DNA of 40,444 bases from Alphaproteobacteria bacterium (GCA_028871055.1 JAGWON010000012.1:1-40444), one strand, 5' to 3'; positions 24,999 through 35,529 are shown, counted from the stretch's first letter. Program-made: numbers and translations. Notes: generated by a model not told the origin, from the letters alone.

Positions 24999-25027
24999 TT
25001 GCTAAAATCGATAGGCCGCCTTATGCT
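24999..25027 (+). promoter_or_regulatory. Candidate gltA promoter
   Basis: TTGCTA at 24999-25004 and TATGCT at 25022-25027 are 17 bases apart, a plausible sigma-70-type pair. It begins 12 bases after the remnant gltX stop codon and would give a leader of about 45 bases. Confidence 0.45.
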
Positions 25028-25042
25028 GACCTCATTAAAATT

Positions 25043-25057
25043 TGCTGCGGCGCAGCA
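25043..25057. promoter_or_regulatory. 15-bp palindrome in the gltA leader
   Basis: TGCTGCG-G-CGCAGCA is a perfect inverted repeat between the proposed -10 element and the ribosome binding site. Its core fits CTGC-N3-GCAG, the form reported for PhaR-type regulators of polyhydroxyalkanoate metabolism. It could also be a small RNA hairpin. Assignment is inference. Confidence 0.4.
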
Positions 25058-25081
25058 TAATTCGGAAATAGAGGAAGCGCG

Positions 25082-26419
<1,338 letters not shown>

Positions 26420-26447
26420 GCGCGGCGCCGCGTGGTCTTGCGGCACC

Positions 26448-26519
26448 GTCATGCCCGGACTTGGTCCGGGCATCCATGCCTTCAAAACGTGGATGGCCGG
26501 GTCAAGCCCGGCCATGACG
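26448..26519. repeat. Palindromic repeat family C between gltA and gloA
   Basis: GTCATGCCCGGACTTGGTCC continues to GGGCATCCATG, and CGTGGATGGCCGGGTCAAGC continues to CCGGCCATGACG. It lies between two convergent genes, where the hairpins could also help end transcription from either side, although no T-run follows. Confidence 0.85.
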
Positions 26520-26530
26520 AATAACCGAAC

Positions 26531-26968
26531 CTAAGCGCGCTCGATCAGCTCGATCTTGTAGCCGTCGGGGTCCTCGATAAACGCGATCATCGCGGTGCCG
26601 AACTTCACCGGGCCGGGCGGCCGCGTGATCTTGACGCCGGCCTTGGCGAGACCATCACAGGCGCGCTTGACGTCGGGTACGGCAATGGCGACGTGGCCAT
26701 AGGCCGAGCCGAGGTTATAGGGCTCCTTCTGGTCCCAGTTGTAGGTCAGCTCGATCACCGTCGCACGGTCCTCGCCGCCGTAACCGACAAAAGCAAGCGT
26801 GTAGCGGCCTTCCGCCCGCTCGCTCTTGCGGATCAACGTCATGCCGAGCTTGTTGACGTAGAAGTCGACCGAGCGGTCGAGGTCGAAGACGCGCAGCATG
26901 GTGTGCAGCAGACGCGAGCTCTTGGCGTTGAGTGCCGCTGCGGCGCGGGTTGTCGCTTCTGTGCCCAT
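26531..26968 (-). CDS. gloA: Lactoylglutathione lyase (glyoxalase I)
   Basis: A 145-residue glyoxalase I that isomerises the methylglyoxal-glutathione hemithioacetal to S-lactoylglutathione. The metal ligands are visible as His in RLLHTMLRV, Glu in VIELTYN, His in YGHVAIAV and Glu in KIELIE. The spacing and short loops suggest the Ni/Co-dependent bacterial type. The protein carries about 20 extra residues before the conserved [11 protein letters not shown] 26968 is chosen because GGAGG ends five bases upstream; the TTG at 26980 would include that site. It is convergent with gltA. Confidence 0.92.
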   Translation of the reverse strand: MGTEATTRAAAALNAKSSRLLHTMLRVFDLDRSVDFYVNKLGMTLIRKSERAEGRYTLAFVGYGGEDRATVIELTYNWDQKEPYNLGSAYGHVAIAVPDVKRACDGLAKAGVKITRPPGPVKFGTAMIAFIEDPDGYKIELIERA

Positions 26969-27001
26969 CAAGTCCTCCAACGCTGGATCAACGCCGTGCG
27001 G

Positions 27002-27093
27002 CCTTCGACAAGCTCAGGCTGAGGCTCTTTTCTTGATGCCATCCGAAATCTCTCCTCACCCTGAGCGCGAGCGTAGCGAGCCATCGAAGGGCG
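27002..27093. repeat. Palindromic repeat family E between gloA and lpxB
   Basis: CCTTCGACAAGCTCAGGCTG followed by AGG faces CCTCACCCTGAGCGCGAGCG, which runs on to CCATCGAAGGGCG. The two arms are imperfect inverted copies about 30 bases apart. Elements with this CTCAGG...CCTGAG wording are common between alphaproteobacterial genes. It fills most of the gap downstream of lpxB. Confidence 0.75.
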
Positions 27094-27113
27094 CACAATC
27101 CGCGTCCAGCAAT

Positions 27114-29123
27114 CTAACGCCTGAGGCGCGCCAGAACCTCGTCGGCGGCGCGCAGGCCGGGCGAGACCTGGCCGTAGCCCAGCGCTTGGAGCGCCTCTTG
27201 TCCAGCGGAGATTTGCGCCGCGCGCGCTGCCTGGTCCTCGAGCAGACGCTCGATGGCGGCGGCGAGCTTTTCCGGCGTTGCATCGGCCTGCAGCAGCTCG
27301 GGCACGGCGGGCCGGTCGAGGATCAGGTTGACCAGATTGGCGTAGCGCACCTTGACGATGCGGCGGAGCAGCGCGTGAGTCAGCGGGTTGACGCGATAGG
27401 TCACCACCGTCGGCACCCGGGCGACGGTGAGTTCGAGCGCGACCGTGCCCGAAGCGGCGAGCGCCGCGTCACTGGCGGCGAAGGCGTCGTATTTCTCGGC
27501 GGCTCCGACCACCACCGTGTCGACGTCCCAGGCCGCGACGGCCTCTTTTACGCGCGCCTCGACGTTCGCCGTCGCCGCCACCACCACCATGAGGTCGGGG
27601 AAACGCTTCGCCAGCAGCGCGAGGGTCGCGCCCAAGATCGGCAGCAGCCGGCCGACCTCGCCGCCGCGGCTGCCGGGCAGGATGGCGACCACGCGCGCCA
27701 GCGGCGGAATCTCGTGGCGGCGGCGGAAGCCGGCGCGATCGCCCTTGTCGGCGCCCATCTCGACGACTGGATGGCCGACATAGGAGCACGACAGGCCAAT
27801 CTTCTCGAAATAGGGCGGCTCGAACGGCAGCAGCGCCATCAGGTGGTCGTACCAGCGCGCCAGGCGCCGGGCGCGGCCGGCGCGCCACGCCCACACCATC
27901 GGCGCGACGTAGTGGATGAGCGGCACGGTCTCGCCGGCGCGACGCAGCCGCTGTGCCACGCGCCAGTTGAAGCCCGAGCTGTCGATGGTGACGACGGCCG
28001 AAGGATTTCGGGCGCGAATGTCGGCGACGGCTTCGCGCACCCGCTTGAGGATGGCGCGGGCGCGCGGCAGCACCTCGGCCACGCCCATCACCGCCAGATC
28101 GTCGAGCGGAAACAGGCTCGCCAGGCCCTCGGCCGCCATCTGCTCGCCACCGATGCCGGCGAACCGCACGGCGCCCTGCGTGCGATAGCGCAGCGCGCGC
28201 ATCAGGTTGGCGCCGAGCGCATCGCCCGAGGGCTCGCCAGCGATCAGGTAGATGAGCGGCGCTTCGGCCTTGGCGGTGGCGCGGCCGGCTTCCGCCGGCG
28301 ATTGCGGCACGCGCGCTCCGAGCACGAACACGCCGGTGCGGTCGGCGGCCGCGGCGATGGCAGCGCGGTCGATCAGCAGCGTGGCACCGGCTTCGACGAC
28401 GATGCCCTTGAGGCCGGCCGCCGCCGCCGCCGCGACCGTGTCGGGGCCGATCGCCGGCAGATCGGCGCGGCGCTCCTGGCCCGGCTTGCTGGTCTTGACC
28501 AGGACGCCGCCGGCGGCGCGGCCGCGACAGCGCGTCAGCAGCGCATCGGTGCCGTCGGCGCTTTCGCGATCAACCACCGTACCTGATGCCACGACCACGG
28601 CCTGGCCCTTGTCGCGGGTGCCGTGCTCACGCGCGGCGGCGAGGCCGAGCGCGATATCGGCCGCCGCCGCCGGATCGGGCGCGACCGCGCCGAGCAACCC
28701 CTCGGGCGCAAGGTCCTGTCTCAGCATGCTCTCGGCGCCGGTGACGGCGAAGCCCTCGGCCTCGAGCGCGTGGATCACCGCGCGCAGCAGGCCGTCGTCG
28801 CCGAGCGCGCGCCAGCCGAGCGCGGCGAAGAACTTGAGCGTGCGCCAATCGGGCCGCAGCGTCCACGGCGACGGGCGCTGCACGCCGCCGGCCATGACCA
28901 GCTCGCGGACGCCGCGATCGCGCAGCATCTTCAATCCGGTGCCGGCCTGGCCGAGGCGGATCCAGGCGTGCGGCACCCGGTCGACCACGGCGGGATCGGC
29001 GGCGCCGGTGAACGCCAGCACGAAGACCGGCCGTCCCGCCTTGGCGCAGGCTTCGATCAGACGGCCGGGAAGCGCGCCGGAACCGGCGAGAATGCCGAGC
29101 GCGCCGGGCTCAGCCGCCGCCAT
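27114..29123 (-). CDS. lpxI/lpxB: LpxI-LpxB fusion: UDP-2,3-diacylglucosamine pyrophosphatase and lipid-A-disaccharide synthase
   Basis: One 669-residue frame joins two consecutive lipid A enzymes. Residues 1-269 are LpxI: LGILAGSGALPGRLIEA, ELVMAGGVQRPS, AREHGTRDKGQAVVVASGTV, then KTSKPGQERRADLPAIGPDT, which holds the likely catalytic Asp221. LpxI cleaves UDP-diacylglucosamine to lipid X plus UMP. A linker of about 19 residues (RVPQSPAEAGRATAKAEAP) leads to LpxB, 289-669: IYLIAGEPSGDALGANLM, HYVAPMVWAWRAG, YVGHPVVEMG, ILPGSRGGEV and SGTVALELTVARVPT. LpxB joins lipid X to another UDP-diacylglucosamine. Both domains are full length. These are separate adjacent genes in relatives. An internal GTG at 28308-28310 (Val272) has GGAG five bases upstream and could also yield free LpxB. 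The start overlaps the lpxA end by 14 bases. Confidence 0.92.
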   Translation of the reverse strand: MAAAEPGALGILAGSGALPGRLIEACAKAGRPVFVLAFTGAADPAVVDRVPHAWIRLGQAGTGLKMLRDRGVRELVMAGGVQRPSPWTLRPDWRTLKFFAALGWRALGDDGLLRAVIHALEAEGFAVTGAESMLRQDLAPEGLLGAVAPDPAAAADIALGLAAAREHGTRDKGQAVVVASGTVVDRESADGTDALLTRCRGRAAGGVLVKTSKPGQERRADLPAIGPDTVAAAAAAGLKGIVVEAGATLLIDRAAIAAAADRTGVFVLGARVPQSPAEAGRATAKAEAPLIYLIAGEPSGDALGANLMRALRYRTQGAVRFAGIGGEQMAAEGLASLFPLDDLAVMGVAEVLPRARAILKRVREAVADIRARNPSAVVTIDSSGFNWRVAQRLRRAGETVPLIHYVAPMVWAWRAGRARRLARWYDHLMALLPFEPPYFEKIGLSCSYVGHPVVEMGADKGDRAGFRRRHEIPPLARVVAILPGSRGGEVGRLLPILGATLALLAKRFPDLMVVVAATANVEARVKEAVAAWDVDTVVVGAAEKYDAFAASDAALAASGTVALELTVARVPTVVTYRVNPLTHALLRRIVKVRYANLVNLILDRPAVPELLQADATPEKLAAAIERLLEDQAARAAQISAGQEALQALGYGQVSPGLRAADEVLARLRR

Positions 29124-29913
29124 TGGTGCGTGGCTGGCACAGCCCGCGGATCGAATCGGCGCGGGCGAATTCGACCACGTCGCGCACCGGGCCGACCGTG
29201 GCGAACTGCTTGTCGACCGCGGCGAGGCGGTCGGCGAACGTGCCGGTCTCGTTGCCGAAGAGCATCTGATACGCGGTGCGCAGCGCCTGGATGTCGTCGC
29301 GGGCGAAGCCGCGGCGCTGCATGCCGACGATATTGAGACCCGAAAGCCGCGCGCGATCGCCCACCACCGAGCCGTAGGGAATGACGTCGCGCTCGACGCC
29401 GGTAACGCCGCCGACCATGGCGTGCCGGCCGATGCGGACGAACTGGTGCACTGCCGACAGGCCGCCGAACACGGCGTAGTCGTCGATGTGCACGTGGCCG
29501 GCGAGCGTCGCGTTGTTGGCCATGATGACGTGATCGCCGATAATGCAATCGTGTGCGACGTGGACGCCGACCATGAAGGCGCAGCCGTCGCCGACCTTGG
29601 TCACCATGCCGCCGCCCGAGGTGCCGGGATTGATCGTCACCTGCTCGCGGATGATGTTGTCGCGGCCGATTTCGAGCCTGGACTCCTCGCCCTTGTACTT
29701 GAGGTCCTGCGGGATGTGGCCGATCGAGGCGAAGGGGAAGACGCGCGTGCCGTCGCCGATCGTGGTGCGACCCGCGACGGCGACGTGCGAGATCAGCTCG
29801 ACGCGCTCGCCGAGCTCGACTTTGGCGCCGACGACGCAGAACGGCCCGACCGCCGCGGTGGCGGCGAGCTTGGCGCCCGGCTCGACGATGGCCGTCGGAT
29901 GGATCTGCGGCAT
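29110..29913 (-). CDS. lpxA: UDP-N-acetylglucosamine acyltransferase
   Basis: A 267-residue left-handed beta-helix enzyme transferring 3-hydroxyacyl from ACP to the 3-OH of UDP-GlcNAc, the first step of lipid A synthesis. Hexapeptide repeats run from IHPTAIVEPGAKL to about residue 190. The catalytic His lies in GVHVAHDCIIGDHV. The C-terminal helical part (GMQRRGFARDDIQALRTAYQ) is typical and sets acyl-chain selection with the helix. Length is normal. ATG 29913 lies 10 bases after the fabZ stop, and the gene overlaps lpxI-lpxB by 14 bases, so the lipid A genes are tightly packed on the minus strand. Confidence 0.96.
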   Translation of the reverse strand: MPQIHPTAIVEPGAKLAATAAVGPFCVVGAKVELGERVELISHVAVAGRTTIGDGTRVFPFASIGHIPQDLKYKGEESRLEIGRDNIIREQVTINPGTSGGGMVTKVGDGCAFMVGVHVAHDCIIGDHVIMANNATLAGHVHIDDYAVFGGLSAVHQFVRIGRHAMVGGVTGVERDVIPYGSVVGDRARLSGLNIVGMQRRGFARDDIQALRTAYQMLFGNETGTFADRLAAVDKQFATVGPVRDVVEFARADSIRGLCQPRTNGGG

Positions 29914-29923
29914 GAATCCCGGC

Positions 29924-30394
29924 TCAGCTGTCCAAAATCATCGCGGCGAAGGTCGCCTCTGCGACCAGCTTGTCACTCACCTTGGCCTGGCCGTCGAACT
30001 TCCACACCATGCCGCGATGGCGCTGGCAGGTCACCTGCACCCGCATGACGTCGCCGGGCACCACCGGGCGGCGGAAGCGCGCGCTGTCGATCGACATGAA
30101 ATAGACCAGCTTACCCTCGAAATCGGGGCCGAGCGTGTGGACGACGAGCACCGCCGCGGTCTGCGCCATCGCCTCGATGATCAGCACGCCGGGCATCACC
30201 GGGCGCTGCGGGAAATGGCCCTTGAAATAGTATTCGTCGCCGCTGACGTGCTTGACGCCGATGGCGCTATGCCCGGCACGGATGTCGACGACCTGGTCGA
30301 TCATCAGGAACGGGTCGCGGTGCGGAATCATCTGCATGATCCGGACGCGGTCGATGTCTGGCGAAGTCACCGGCTGCGTGTCCACGCTAGTCAT
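29924..30394 (-). CDS. fabZ: 3-hydroxyacyl-[acyl-carrier-protein] dehydratase
   Basis: A 156-residue hot-dog-fold dehydratase of fatty acid elongation. The active-site helix is [19 protein letters not shown], with catalytic His and Glu. [13 protein letters not shown] near residue 24 and [16 protein letters not shown] at the end are also typical. Its substrate 3-hydroxyacyl-ACP is shared with LpxA and LpxD, which explains its place between their genes. The ATG at 30394 overlaps the lpxD stop by eight bases, giving translational coupling; the longer open frame upstream lies inside lpxD in another frame and is rejected. Confidence 0.96.
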   Translation of the reverse strand: MTSVDTQPVTSPDIDRVRIMQMIPHRDPFLMIDQVVDIRAGHSAIGVKHVSGDEYYFKGHFPQRPVMPGVLIIEAMAQTAAVLVVHTLGPDFEGKLVYFMSIDSARFRRPVVPGDVMRVQVTCQRHRGMVWKFDGQAKVSDKLVAEATFAAMILDS

Positions 30395-31409
30395 TGCTCT
30401 GCTTCGCCAGCCGCCGCAGCGCCGCGACCTGGCGGTGAAATTCGCGCACCGGGAACGCCGGCGATCCGAGGACGGTCTCGCCGGCGGGCACGTCACGCAT
30501 GACGCCGGCCTGGGCGCCGATCTTCGCGCCCGTGCCGATATTGAGATGTCCAATGAGGCCGCCTTGACCGCCGATCATGACGAAATCGCCCAACTTGGTG
30601 CTGCCCGAGATGCCGGTCTGCGACACGAGCACGCATTGGCGTCCGATCTGCACGTTGTGCCCGATCTGCACGAGATTATCAATCATCGTACCCGCGCCGA
30701 TGACGGTGTCGGGGCCGGCGCCGCGATCGACGGTCGAATTGGCGCCGATCTCGACGTCGTCGTGGACGACGACGCGGCCCAGCTGCGGAACCTTGACGAA
30801 GCCCTTGGGATCGGGCGCGAAGCCGAAGCCGTCCTGGCCGAGACGCACCCCGGGATAGATCCGCACCCGGTTGCCGATCAGGCTGTGGCTGATGCTGGCG
30901 CTGGCGCCGACGCGCACGTCGTCGCCGAGCACGACGCCCGAACCGATCACGGCATTGGCGCAGACGAGGCAGCGCCGGCCGAGCTTCGCGTGGTCACCGA
31001 TCACGGCGTTGGCCTCGATACGGCAGCCTTCGCCGAGATCGACGGTGGCGTCGACCACCGCCGAGGGCGCGACGCCCGGAACCGGCGGCGGCTCGGGATA
31101 GAACGCCTGGGCGGCGAGCGCATAGGCGCGATAGGGTTCGGGCGTCAGCAGCAGCGCGACGCCCTTGGGCGCCTCGCGCGCGAGATCGGGATGGACGAAG
31201 CACGCGCCGGCGCGCGTCTGGCGAAAAACCTCCGCGTATTTGCGGTTGTCGAGAAAGCTCAGCTGGTCGGGTTCCGCCGTCTCGAGCGGCGCCACGTCGC
31301 GCAGGACGAGCTTTTCCTTGCCTGCGCCGGCGAGCGTCGCGCCGGTGCGGCGCGAAATCTCCTCGGCCGTGAACGGCCCGGCGACGGCGAAAAAGCGCGG
31401 ATCGGCCAT
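30387..31409 (-). CDS. lpxD: UDP-3-O-(3-hydroxyacyl)glucosamine N-acyltransferase
   Basis: A 340-residue enzyme adding the second, N-linked acyl chain in lipid A synthesis. The N-terminal uridine-binding domain (about 1-105) includes [20 protein letters not shown]. The beta-helix of hexapeptide repeats follows ([20 protein letters not shown]). Catalytic His is in IGHNVQIG, and [10 protein letters not shown] is a family signature. The C-terminal helix [18 protein letters not shown] is present. Length is normal. The ATG overlaps the ompH stop (31407-31411), and its own stop overlaps fabZ. Confidence 0.96.
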   Translation of the reverse strand: MADPRFFAVAGPFTAEEISRRTGATLAGAGKEKLVLRDVAPLETAEPDQLSFLDNRKYAEVFRQTRAGACFVHPDLAREAPKGVALLLTPEPYRAYALAAQAFYPEPPPVPGVAPSAVVDATVDLGEGCRIEANAVIGDHAKLGRRCLVCANAVIGSGVVLGDDVRVGASASISHSLIGNRVRIYPGVRLGQDGFGFAPDPKGFVKVPQLGRVVVHDDVEIGANSTVDRGAGPDTVIGAGTMIDNLVQIGHNVQIGRQCVLVSQTGISGSTKLGDFVMIGGQGGLIGHLNIGTGAKIGAQAGVMRDVPAGETVLGSPAFPVREFHRQVAALRRLAKQSND

Positions 31410-32005
31410 CAGTGCGGCTTCGCCGGCGCGGGCGCCACGGCGCTCGGCAGCTTGACCGTCATCGTCGGCAACTTGGCGTCGAGCCGCTTGGTCACTTCGG
31501 CGGTGATATCGAGCCCGTTGGCGGCGAATAGCACCGCGGCGCGCGTCAGCACCAGGTTCGCCTTATGCTCGCCCGCGATCTGGGCGACGATCTGGAGCGC
31601 GGCGTTCTCGATCTTGGTCATCGCTTCATTATAGCTCTGCTGCAGCGCCTTGCGACGCGCCTGGACGGTGCGGTCGAGCGCATCGAAGCGCTGCTGGTAC
31701 TGCCGCGTCTTGGCGCTGAACGCGTCGGGCGGAAGAACGTTGCGCTCGCGCTCGAGCTCGTCGCGCATCTTCTGGAGCTCATTCTCGCTCGTCGACACCT
31801 GTTTCGAGAAATCGGCCATCGCCTTGTTGATCTGGGTCTGGACGTCCTTGGCCGATTTCGCGTCACGCAGGATCTGGTTGATGTCGGCGATGACGACGAC
31901 CGTCATCGGCGGCGGCGCCGGCTCGGCGCGCGCCGGCGTACCGGCCAATGGCAGCAAGCACAGCAGCAGGGCGCCTACCGCCCGCCGTACCGAACGTCGC
32001 GACAT
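31409..32005 (-). CDS. skp: OmpH/Skp family periplasmic chaperone
   Basis: A 198-residue exported protein of the OmpH/Skp family. A signal peptide ([20 protein letters not shown], cleavage near ARAE) precedes [20 protein letters not shown] and a long coiled-coil-forming helical region ([20 protein letters not shown]). In Skp the helices form tentacles that hold unfolded outer-membrane proteins for delivery to BamA, whose gene lies directly upstream. The C-terminus has a Pro/Ala-rich tail ([12 protein letters not shown]). ATG 32005 is chosen because it overlaps the bamA stop codon as TAATG and opens the signal peptide; the larger open frame to 32704 is a shadow of bamA. Confidence 0.9.
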   Translation of the reverse strand: MSRRSVRRAVGALLLCLLPLAGTPARAEPAPPPMTVVVIADINQILRDAKSAKDVQTQINKAMADFSKQVSTSENELQKMRDELERERNVLPPDAFSAKTRQYQQRFDALDRTVQARRKALQQSYNEAMTKIENAALQIVAQIAGEHKANLVLTRAAVLFAANGLDITAEVTKRLDAKLPTMTVKLPSAVAPAPAKPH

Positions 32006-34374
32006 TAGAACCTGGACCCGAAGCCGAAGCGGAAGATGCTGATCTTGTCGAAGCTCTTGCGCAGAATCGGATGGCCGATGTCGATGCGGACCGGGCCGAA
32101 TGGCGACTTCCAGGTGAGGCCGAAGCCCGCCGACACGCGGAGCGAATTGCTCTGCTGGATCGGGTTCGCGGACGTCGGGACGTCGTCCGTGTGCATGAGA
32201 CTGCCAAAATCCGTCCACGCGCGGGCGGTGAGGCCAAGCTCGGACGGCAAGCCGAGCGGAAAGCCCTGCGTCAGAGATCCGACGTAGTAGACGTTGCCGC
32301 CCAGCGCCTCGGCGGTGTTCTGGTCGCGCGGGCCGATGCCGCCCGTCGCAAATCCGCGCAGGTTGTCGCCGCCGACGAAGAAACGGTCCTCGATGGCGAC
32401 GTGCTGGCCGATGCCGAAGATGTAGCCGCCCTCGCCGCTGACGCTGGCCACCCAGTCGGGCGCCCAGGAATGGTAGTAGGCGCCCGACAGCGAGGAGCGG
32501 AGGTAGCGGACGTCGCCGCCGGCGCCGGCCAGGTCGTTGCCTTCGGACACAAACCATCCGGCGCTCGGATCGGTCGGGCTGTCGCGCCGGTCGTAGAGCA
32601 GGGTCTGGCCGACGGCCGAGGTCAGCCGGCCGCCGGCCTGTTGGGCGACGTAGATCGAGGCGGGCGGGCTGCACAGACCGCTGGCGGCGCCGGTGGTGGT
32701 ACACACGTTGTAGATGCGGTCCTCGCGCAGCGTGTACTTGACGGTCTGGCGCAGCGGTCCGGCGATCTGATAGCCGGCGCGGACGTCGCCGCCGACGGTG
32801 AACTGATTGAAGCCGGCGAAGTCCTGGTTGTCGCGTTGGATCGCAAAGATGTCGAAGCCGGCCGCGACGTCGCGATCGAGGAAGTACGGGTTGGTGAAGC
32901 TGATGTTGCCCTGCTGAGTGCGGAACGACGCCAGCGTGTCGACGCGGAGGTCGAGGCCCTGGCCGAGCAAGTTGCGCTCGTGCACGCCGGCGTCGATCAA
33001 CGGCCCGTCGGTCGTCGAGAAGCCGACGCCGAACGAGAAATCGCCGGTCGATTCCTCCTCGACGTTGACGTGGACGATGGTCTTGTCCGGCGCCGAGCCC
33101 TGGGTGTTGGTGACGTTGACCTTCTTGAAGTAATTCAGGTTCTTGAGCCGCTTCTCCGACCGCTCGAGCTTGGCGGTGCTGAAGGCGTCGCCCTCGACCA
33201 GGCGCATCTCGCGCCGGATGACGCGGTCGAGCGTGCGCAGATTGCCGGTGATGTCGATGCGCTCGACATAGACCCGCGGGCCCTCCTTCACGTCGTAGGT
33301 GACGTCGATGGTGTGCGTCGTCGCATCGCGCTTCACCCGCGGCTGGACCTGGACGAAGGCGTAGCCGCGATTGCCAAGGGCGGCGGTGATCGCGGCAATC
33401 GAACTGTCGACCGCGTCGGCGTTGTACCAGTCGCCCTGCTTGGTCGTGATGAGCGCCTTGAGCAGGGCGGGATCGACCTTGGGCAGCTCGTCGATCAGGT
33501 CGACCTTGCCGAACTTGTAGCGCTTGCCTTCCTCGACCGTGAAGGTGACGAGGAAGCCGTCGCGCTCGGGCGTCAGCTCGGCGACCGCCGAGATCACGCG
33601 GAAATCGGCGTAGCCTTGCGACAGGTAGAATTTGCGCAGCAGGTCGCGGTCATAGCTGACGCGGTCTGGATCGTAGGTGTCGGAGGTCGTGAGGAAGCGC
33701 CACCAGCGCGATTCCTTGGTCGAGATGATGCCGCGCAGGCGATCGGAATCGAAGATGTGGTTGCCGACGAAATTGATGCTGCGCACGCCGGTGAACTCGC
33801 CTTCGTTGATCTCGAAGACCAAGTCGACGCGGTTCTGGCTGAGCTTGACGATCTTGGGATCGACCGTGGCAGCGAAGCGGCCGTTGCGGCGATAGAGATC
33901 GAGGATGCGGCCGACGTCGGCCTGGACCTTCTGGCGCGTGTAGACGCCGCGCGGCTTGAGCTGGATTTCGCTGTTCAGCGTGTCATCCTTGAGCTTGTGG
34001 TTGCCTTCGAACGCGATGCGGTTGATCACCGGATTCTCGACGACGTGGACGATGAGCGCGTCGCCCTCGCGCTTGAACGTCACGTCGCTGAACAGGCCGG
34101 TGGCGAACAGGCTTTTGAGCGACTGGTCGAGGCGCTGCGAATCGAACTTGTCGCCCGGGCCGACCTGCATGTAGGAGCGCACAGTCTCGGGCTCGACGCG
34201 CTGGGTGCCCTCGATGCGGATTTCCTGGATCGTGCCGCCGGACGAGATTCCGGACGGGGCCTGCGTCTGCGCTGCCGCCGGCCGCGGCGCGACGACGACA
34301 AACGACGCCAGCGCGAGGACGAGGACGACCGCTGCGCCGGCCAGAATCCGCAAGGCTCCCCCCTCCCCGCCCAC
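32005..34374 (-). CDS. bamA: Outer membrane protein assembly factor BamA
   Basis: A 789-residue Omp85 protein, the core of the BAM complex that folds beta-barrel proteins into the outer membrane. A signal peptide (to about AAAQ, residue 36) is followed by five POTRA domains. The first begins IQEIRIEGTQRVEPETVRSY and the last includes RVYVERIDITGNLRTLDRVI. The C-terminal 16-strand barrel contains the loop-6 motif NLRGF and ends in FGFGSRF with the terminal Phe. The start is GTG 34374 or the TTG at 34353, which has GGGGAGG upstream; the signal peptide begins at the latter. Its gene sits between rseP and skp as usual. Confidence 0.96.
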   Translation of the reverse strand: MGGEGGALRILAGAAVVLVLALASFVVVAPRPAAAQTQAPSGISSGGTIQEIRIEGTQRVEPETVRSYMQVGPGDKFDSQRLDQSLKSLFATGLFSDVTFKREGDALIVHVVENPVINRIAFEGNHKLKDDTLNSEIQLKPRGVYTRQKVQADVGRILDLYRRNGRFAATVDPKIVKLSQNRVDLVFEINEGEFTGVRSINFVGNHIFDSDRLRGIISTKESRWWRFLTTSDTYDPDRVSYDRDLLRKFYLSQGYADFRVISAVAELTPERDGFLVTFTVEEGKRYKFGKVDLIDELPKVDPALLKALITTKQGDWYNADAVDSSIAAITAALGNRGYAFVQVQPRVKRDATTHTIDVTYDVKEGPRVYVERIDITGNLRTLDRVIRREMRLVEGDAFSTAKLERSEKRLKNLNYFKKVNVTNTQGSAPDKTIVHVNVEEESTGDFSFGVGFSTTDGPLIDAGVHERNLLGQGLDLRVDTLASFRTQQGNISFTNPYFLDRDVAAGFDIFAIQRDNQDFAGFNQFTVGGDVRAGYQIAGPLRQTVKYTLREDRIYNVCTTTGAASGLCSPPASIYVAQQAGGRLTSAVGQTLLYDRRDSPTDPSAGWFVSEGNDLAGAGGDVRYLRSSLSGAYYHSWAPDWVASVSGEGGYIFGIGQHVAIEDRFFVGGDNLRGFATGGIGPRDQNTAEALGGNVYYVGSLTQGFPLGLPSELGLTARAWTDFGSLMHTDDVPTSANPIQQSNSLRVSAGFGLTWKSPFGPVRIDIGHPILRKSFDKISIFRFGFGSRF

Positions 34375-34392
34375 GCTGCTACCCGCCGGCCT

Positions 34393-35529
34393 TCAAGTCC
34401 CGAAGCCCTTCAAGAGCTTGATGAGCCCGATATGGACGAGGTCGTTCCAGGTGGCGAAGACCATCAGCGTCAGCACCAAGGCCAGTCCGAGCCGGAAACC
34501 ATATTCCTGTGCGCGCGCGCCGAGCGGCCGGCCGCGGACCGCTTCCGCGGCGTAGAACAGCAGATGGCCGCCGTCGAGCACCGGGATCGGGAACAGGTTG
34601 ATGAGGCCCAGATTGACCGACAGCACCGCCATGAACCAGATCAGCGCGACCGCGCCGCCCTGCGCCACCTCGCCCGACATCTGCGCGATGCGCAGCGGGC
34701 CGCCGATCTCGTCGGCCGGGCGCGCGCCGATGACCATCTGCCACACCGCGGTCAGCGTGCCGGAGACCAGGCCACCGGTCTCCTGGCCCGCGCGCCACAC
34801 CGCGTCGAGCGGATTGCGGCGGATGTAGTTGACGCCCTGGCGCTCGATACCGAGCAGCGGGAAACGGTGCTGGTTGCCGAAGCGGTCGGTGACGGTGGTG
34901 ACGCGCGGCGTGATCGAGAGCGTGACGTCCTTGCCGCCGCGCTGCACGGTGATCGCCAGCGGCTTGCCGTCGTCGAGCCGAACCGCGCGCTGGATGTCCT
35001 CGAAGCGGCTGATGGCGGTGGCGTCGATGCGGACGATGGTGTCGCCGGGCTCGAGCCCGCCGACGGCGGCGGCGCTGCCGGCCTCGACCTTGCCGATCTG
35101 CGGCGGCGTGAACGGTTGGCCGACGGTGGCGAAGAGCAGCGCGAGGGCGACAACGGTGAAGGCGAAATTCGCGACCGGGCCGGCGGCGACGACGGCGACG
35201 CGCTGCATCAGCCGCTTGTGGTGGAACGACACCGCCTTCTCGGCCTCGGTCATCTCCTCGAGCCGCTCGGGTGAGGCCATCGAGGCCGGATCGGCGTCGC
35301 CGAACATCTTGACGTAGCCGCCGAGCGGAACCGCGCTGACCTTCCAGCGCGTGCCGACGCGGTCGGTCCAGCCGAAGAGTTCCGGGCCGAAGCCGATCGA
35401 GAAGGTCTCGATCCGCACCTTGTTCCAGCGCGCGACCAGGTAATGGCCCAACTCGTGAACGAAGACGAGGACCGTCAGGACGACGAGGAAAGGCACCACA
35501 TAGCCGAGGCCACCAGTCAAGAAACCCAT
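34393..35529 (-). CDS. rseP: RIP metalloprotease RseP
   Basis: A 378-residue site-2 protease of the inner membrane, which in model bacteria cleaves anti-sigma factors in envelope-stress signalling and clears signal-peptide remnants. The zinc motif is FVHELGHYLVARW in the first helix. A PDZ domain covers about residues 140-220 (IGKVEAGSAAAVGGLEPGDT). The second active-site motif is NLFPIPVLDGGHL, where Asp is the third zinc ligand. One PDZ domain is evident. ATG 35529 has GGGAG ten bases upstream. bamA follows 18 bases after the stop. In many relatives dxr lies between cdsA and this gene; here only 100 bases separate them. Confidence 0.96.
   Translation of the reverse strand: MGFLTGGLGYVVPFLVVLTVLVFVHELGHYLVARWNKVRIETFSIGFGPELFGWTDRVGTRWKVSAVPLGGYVKMFGDADPASMASPERLEEMTEAEKAVSFHHKRLMQRVAVVAAGPVANFAFTVVALALLFATVGQPFTPPQIGKVEAGSAAAVGGLEPGDTIVRIDATAISRFEDIQRAVRLDDGKPLAITVQRGGKDVTLSITPRVTTVTDRFGNQHRFPLLGIERQGVNYIRRNPLDAVWRAGQETGGLVSGTLTAVWQMVIGARPADEIGGPLRIAQMSGEVAQGGAVALIWFMAVLSVNLGLINLFPIPVLDGGHLLFYAAEAVRGRPLGARAQEYGFRLGLALVLTLMVFATWNDLVHIGLIKLLKGFGT

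Noticed and set aside
26898-28586. A 562-codon plus-strand frame opposite lpxB
   Set aside because: Shadow of the LpxI-LpxB frame, starting in the gloA region and crossing a palindromic repeat; composition is not protein-like.
31948-35274. A plus-strand open frame of 1108 codons opposite skp, bamA and rseP
   Set aside because: It is antisense to three unmistakable genes, has no ribosome binding site or domain, and is stop-free only because of the GC-rich codon bias of the genes on the other strand.
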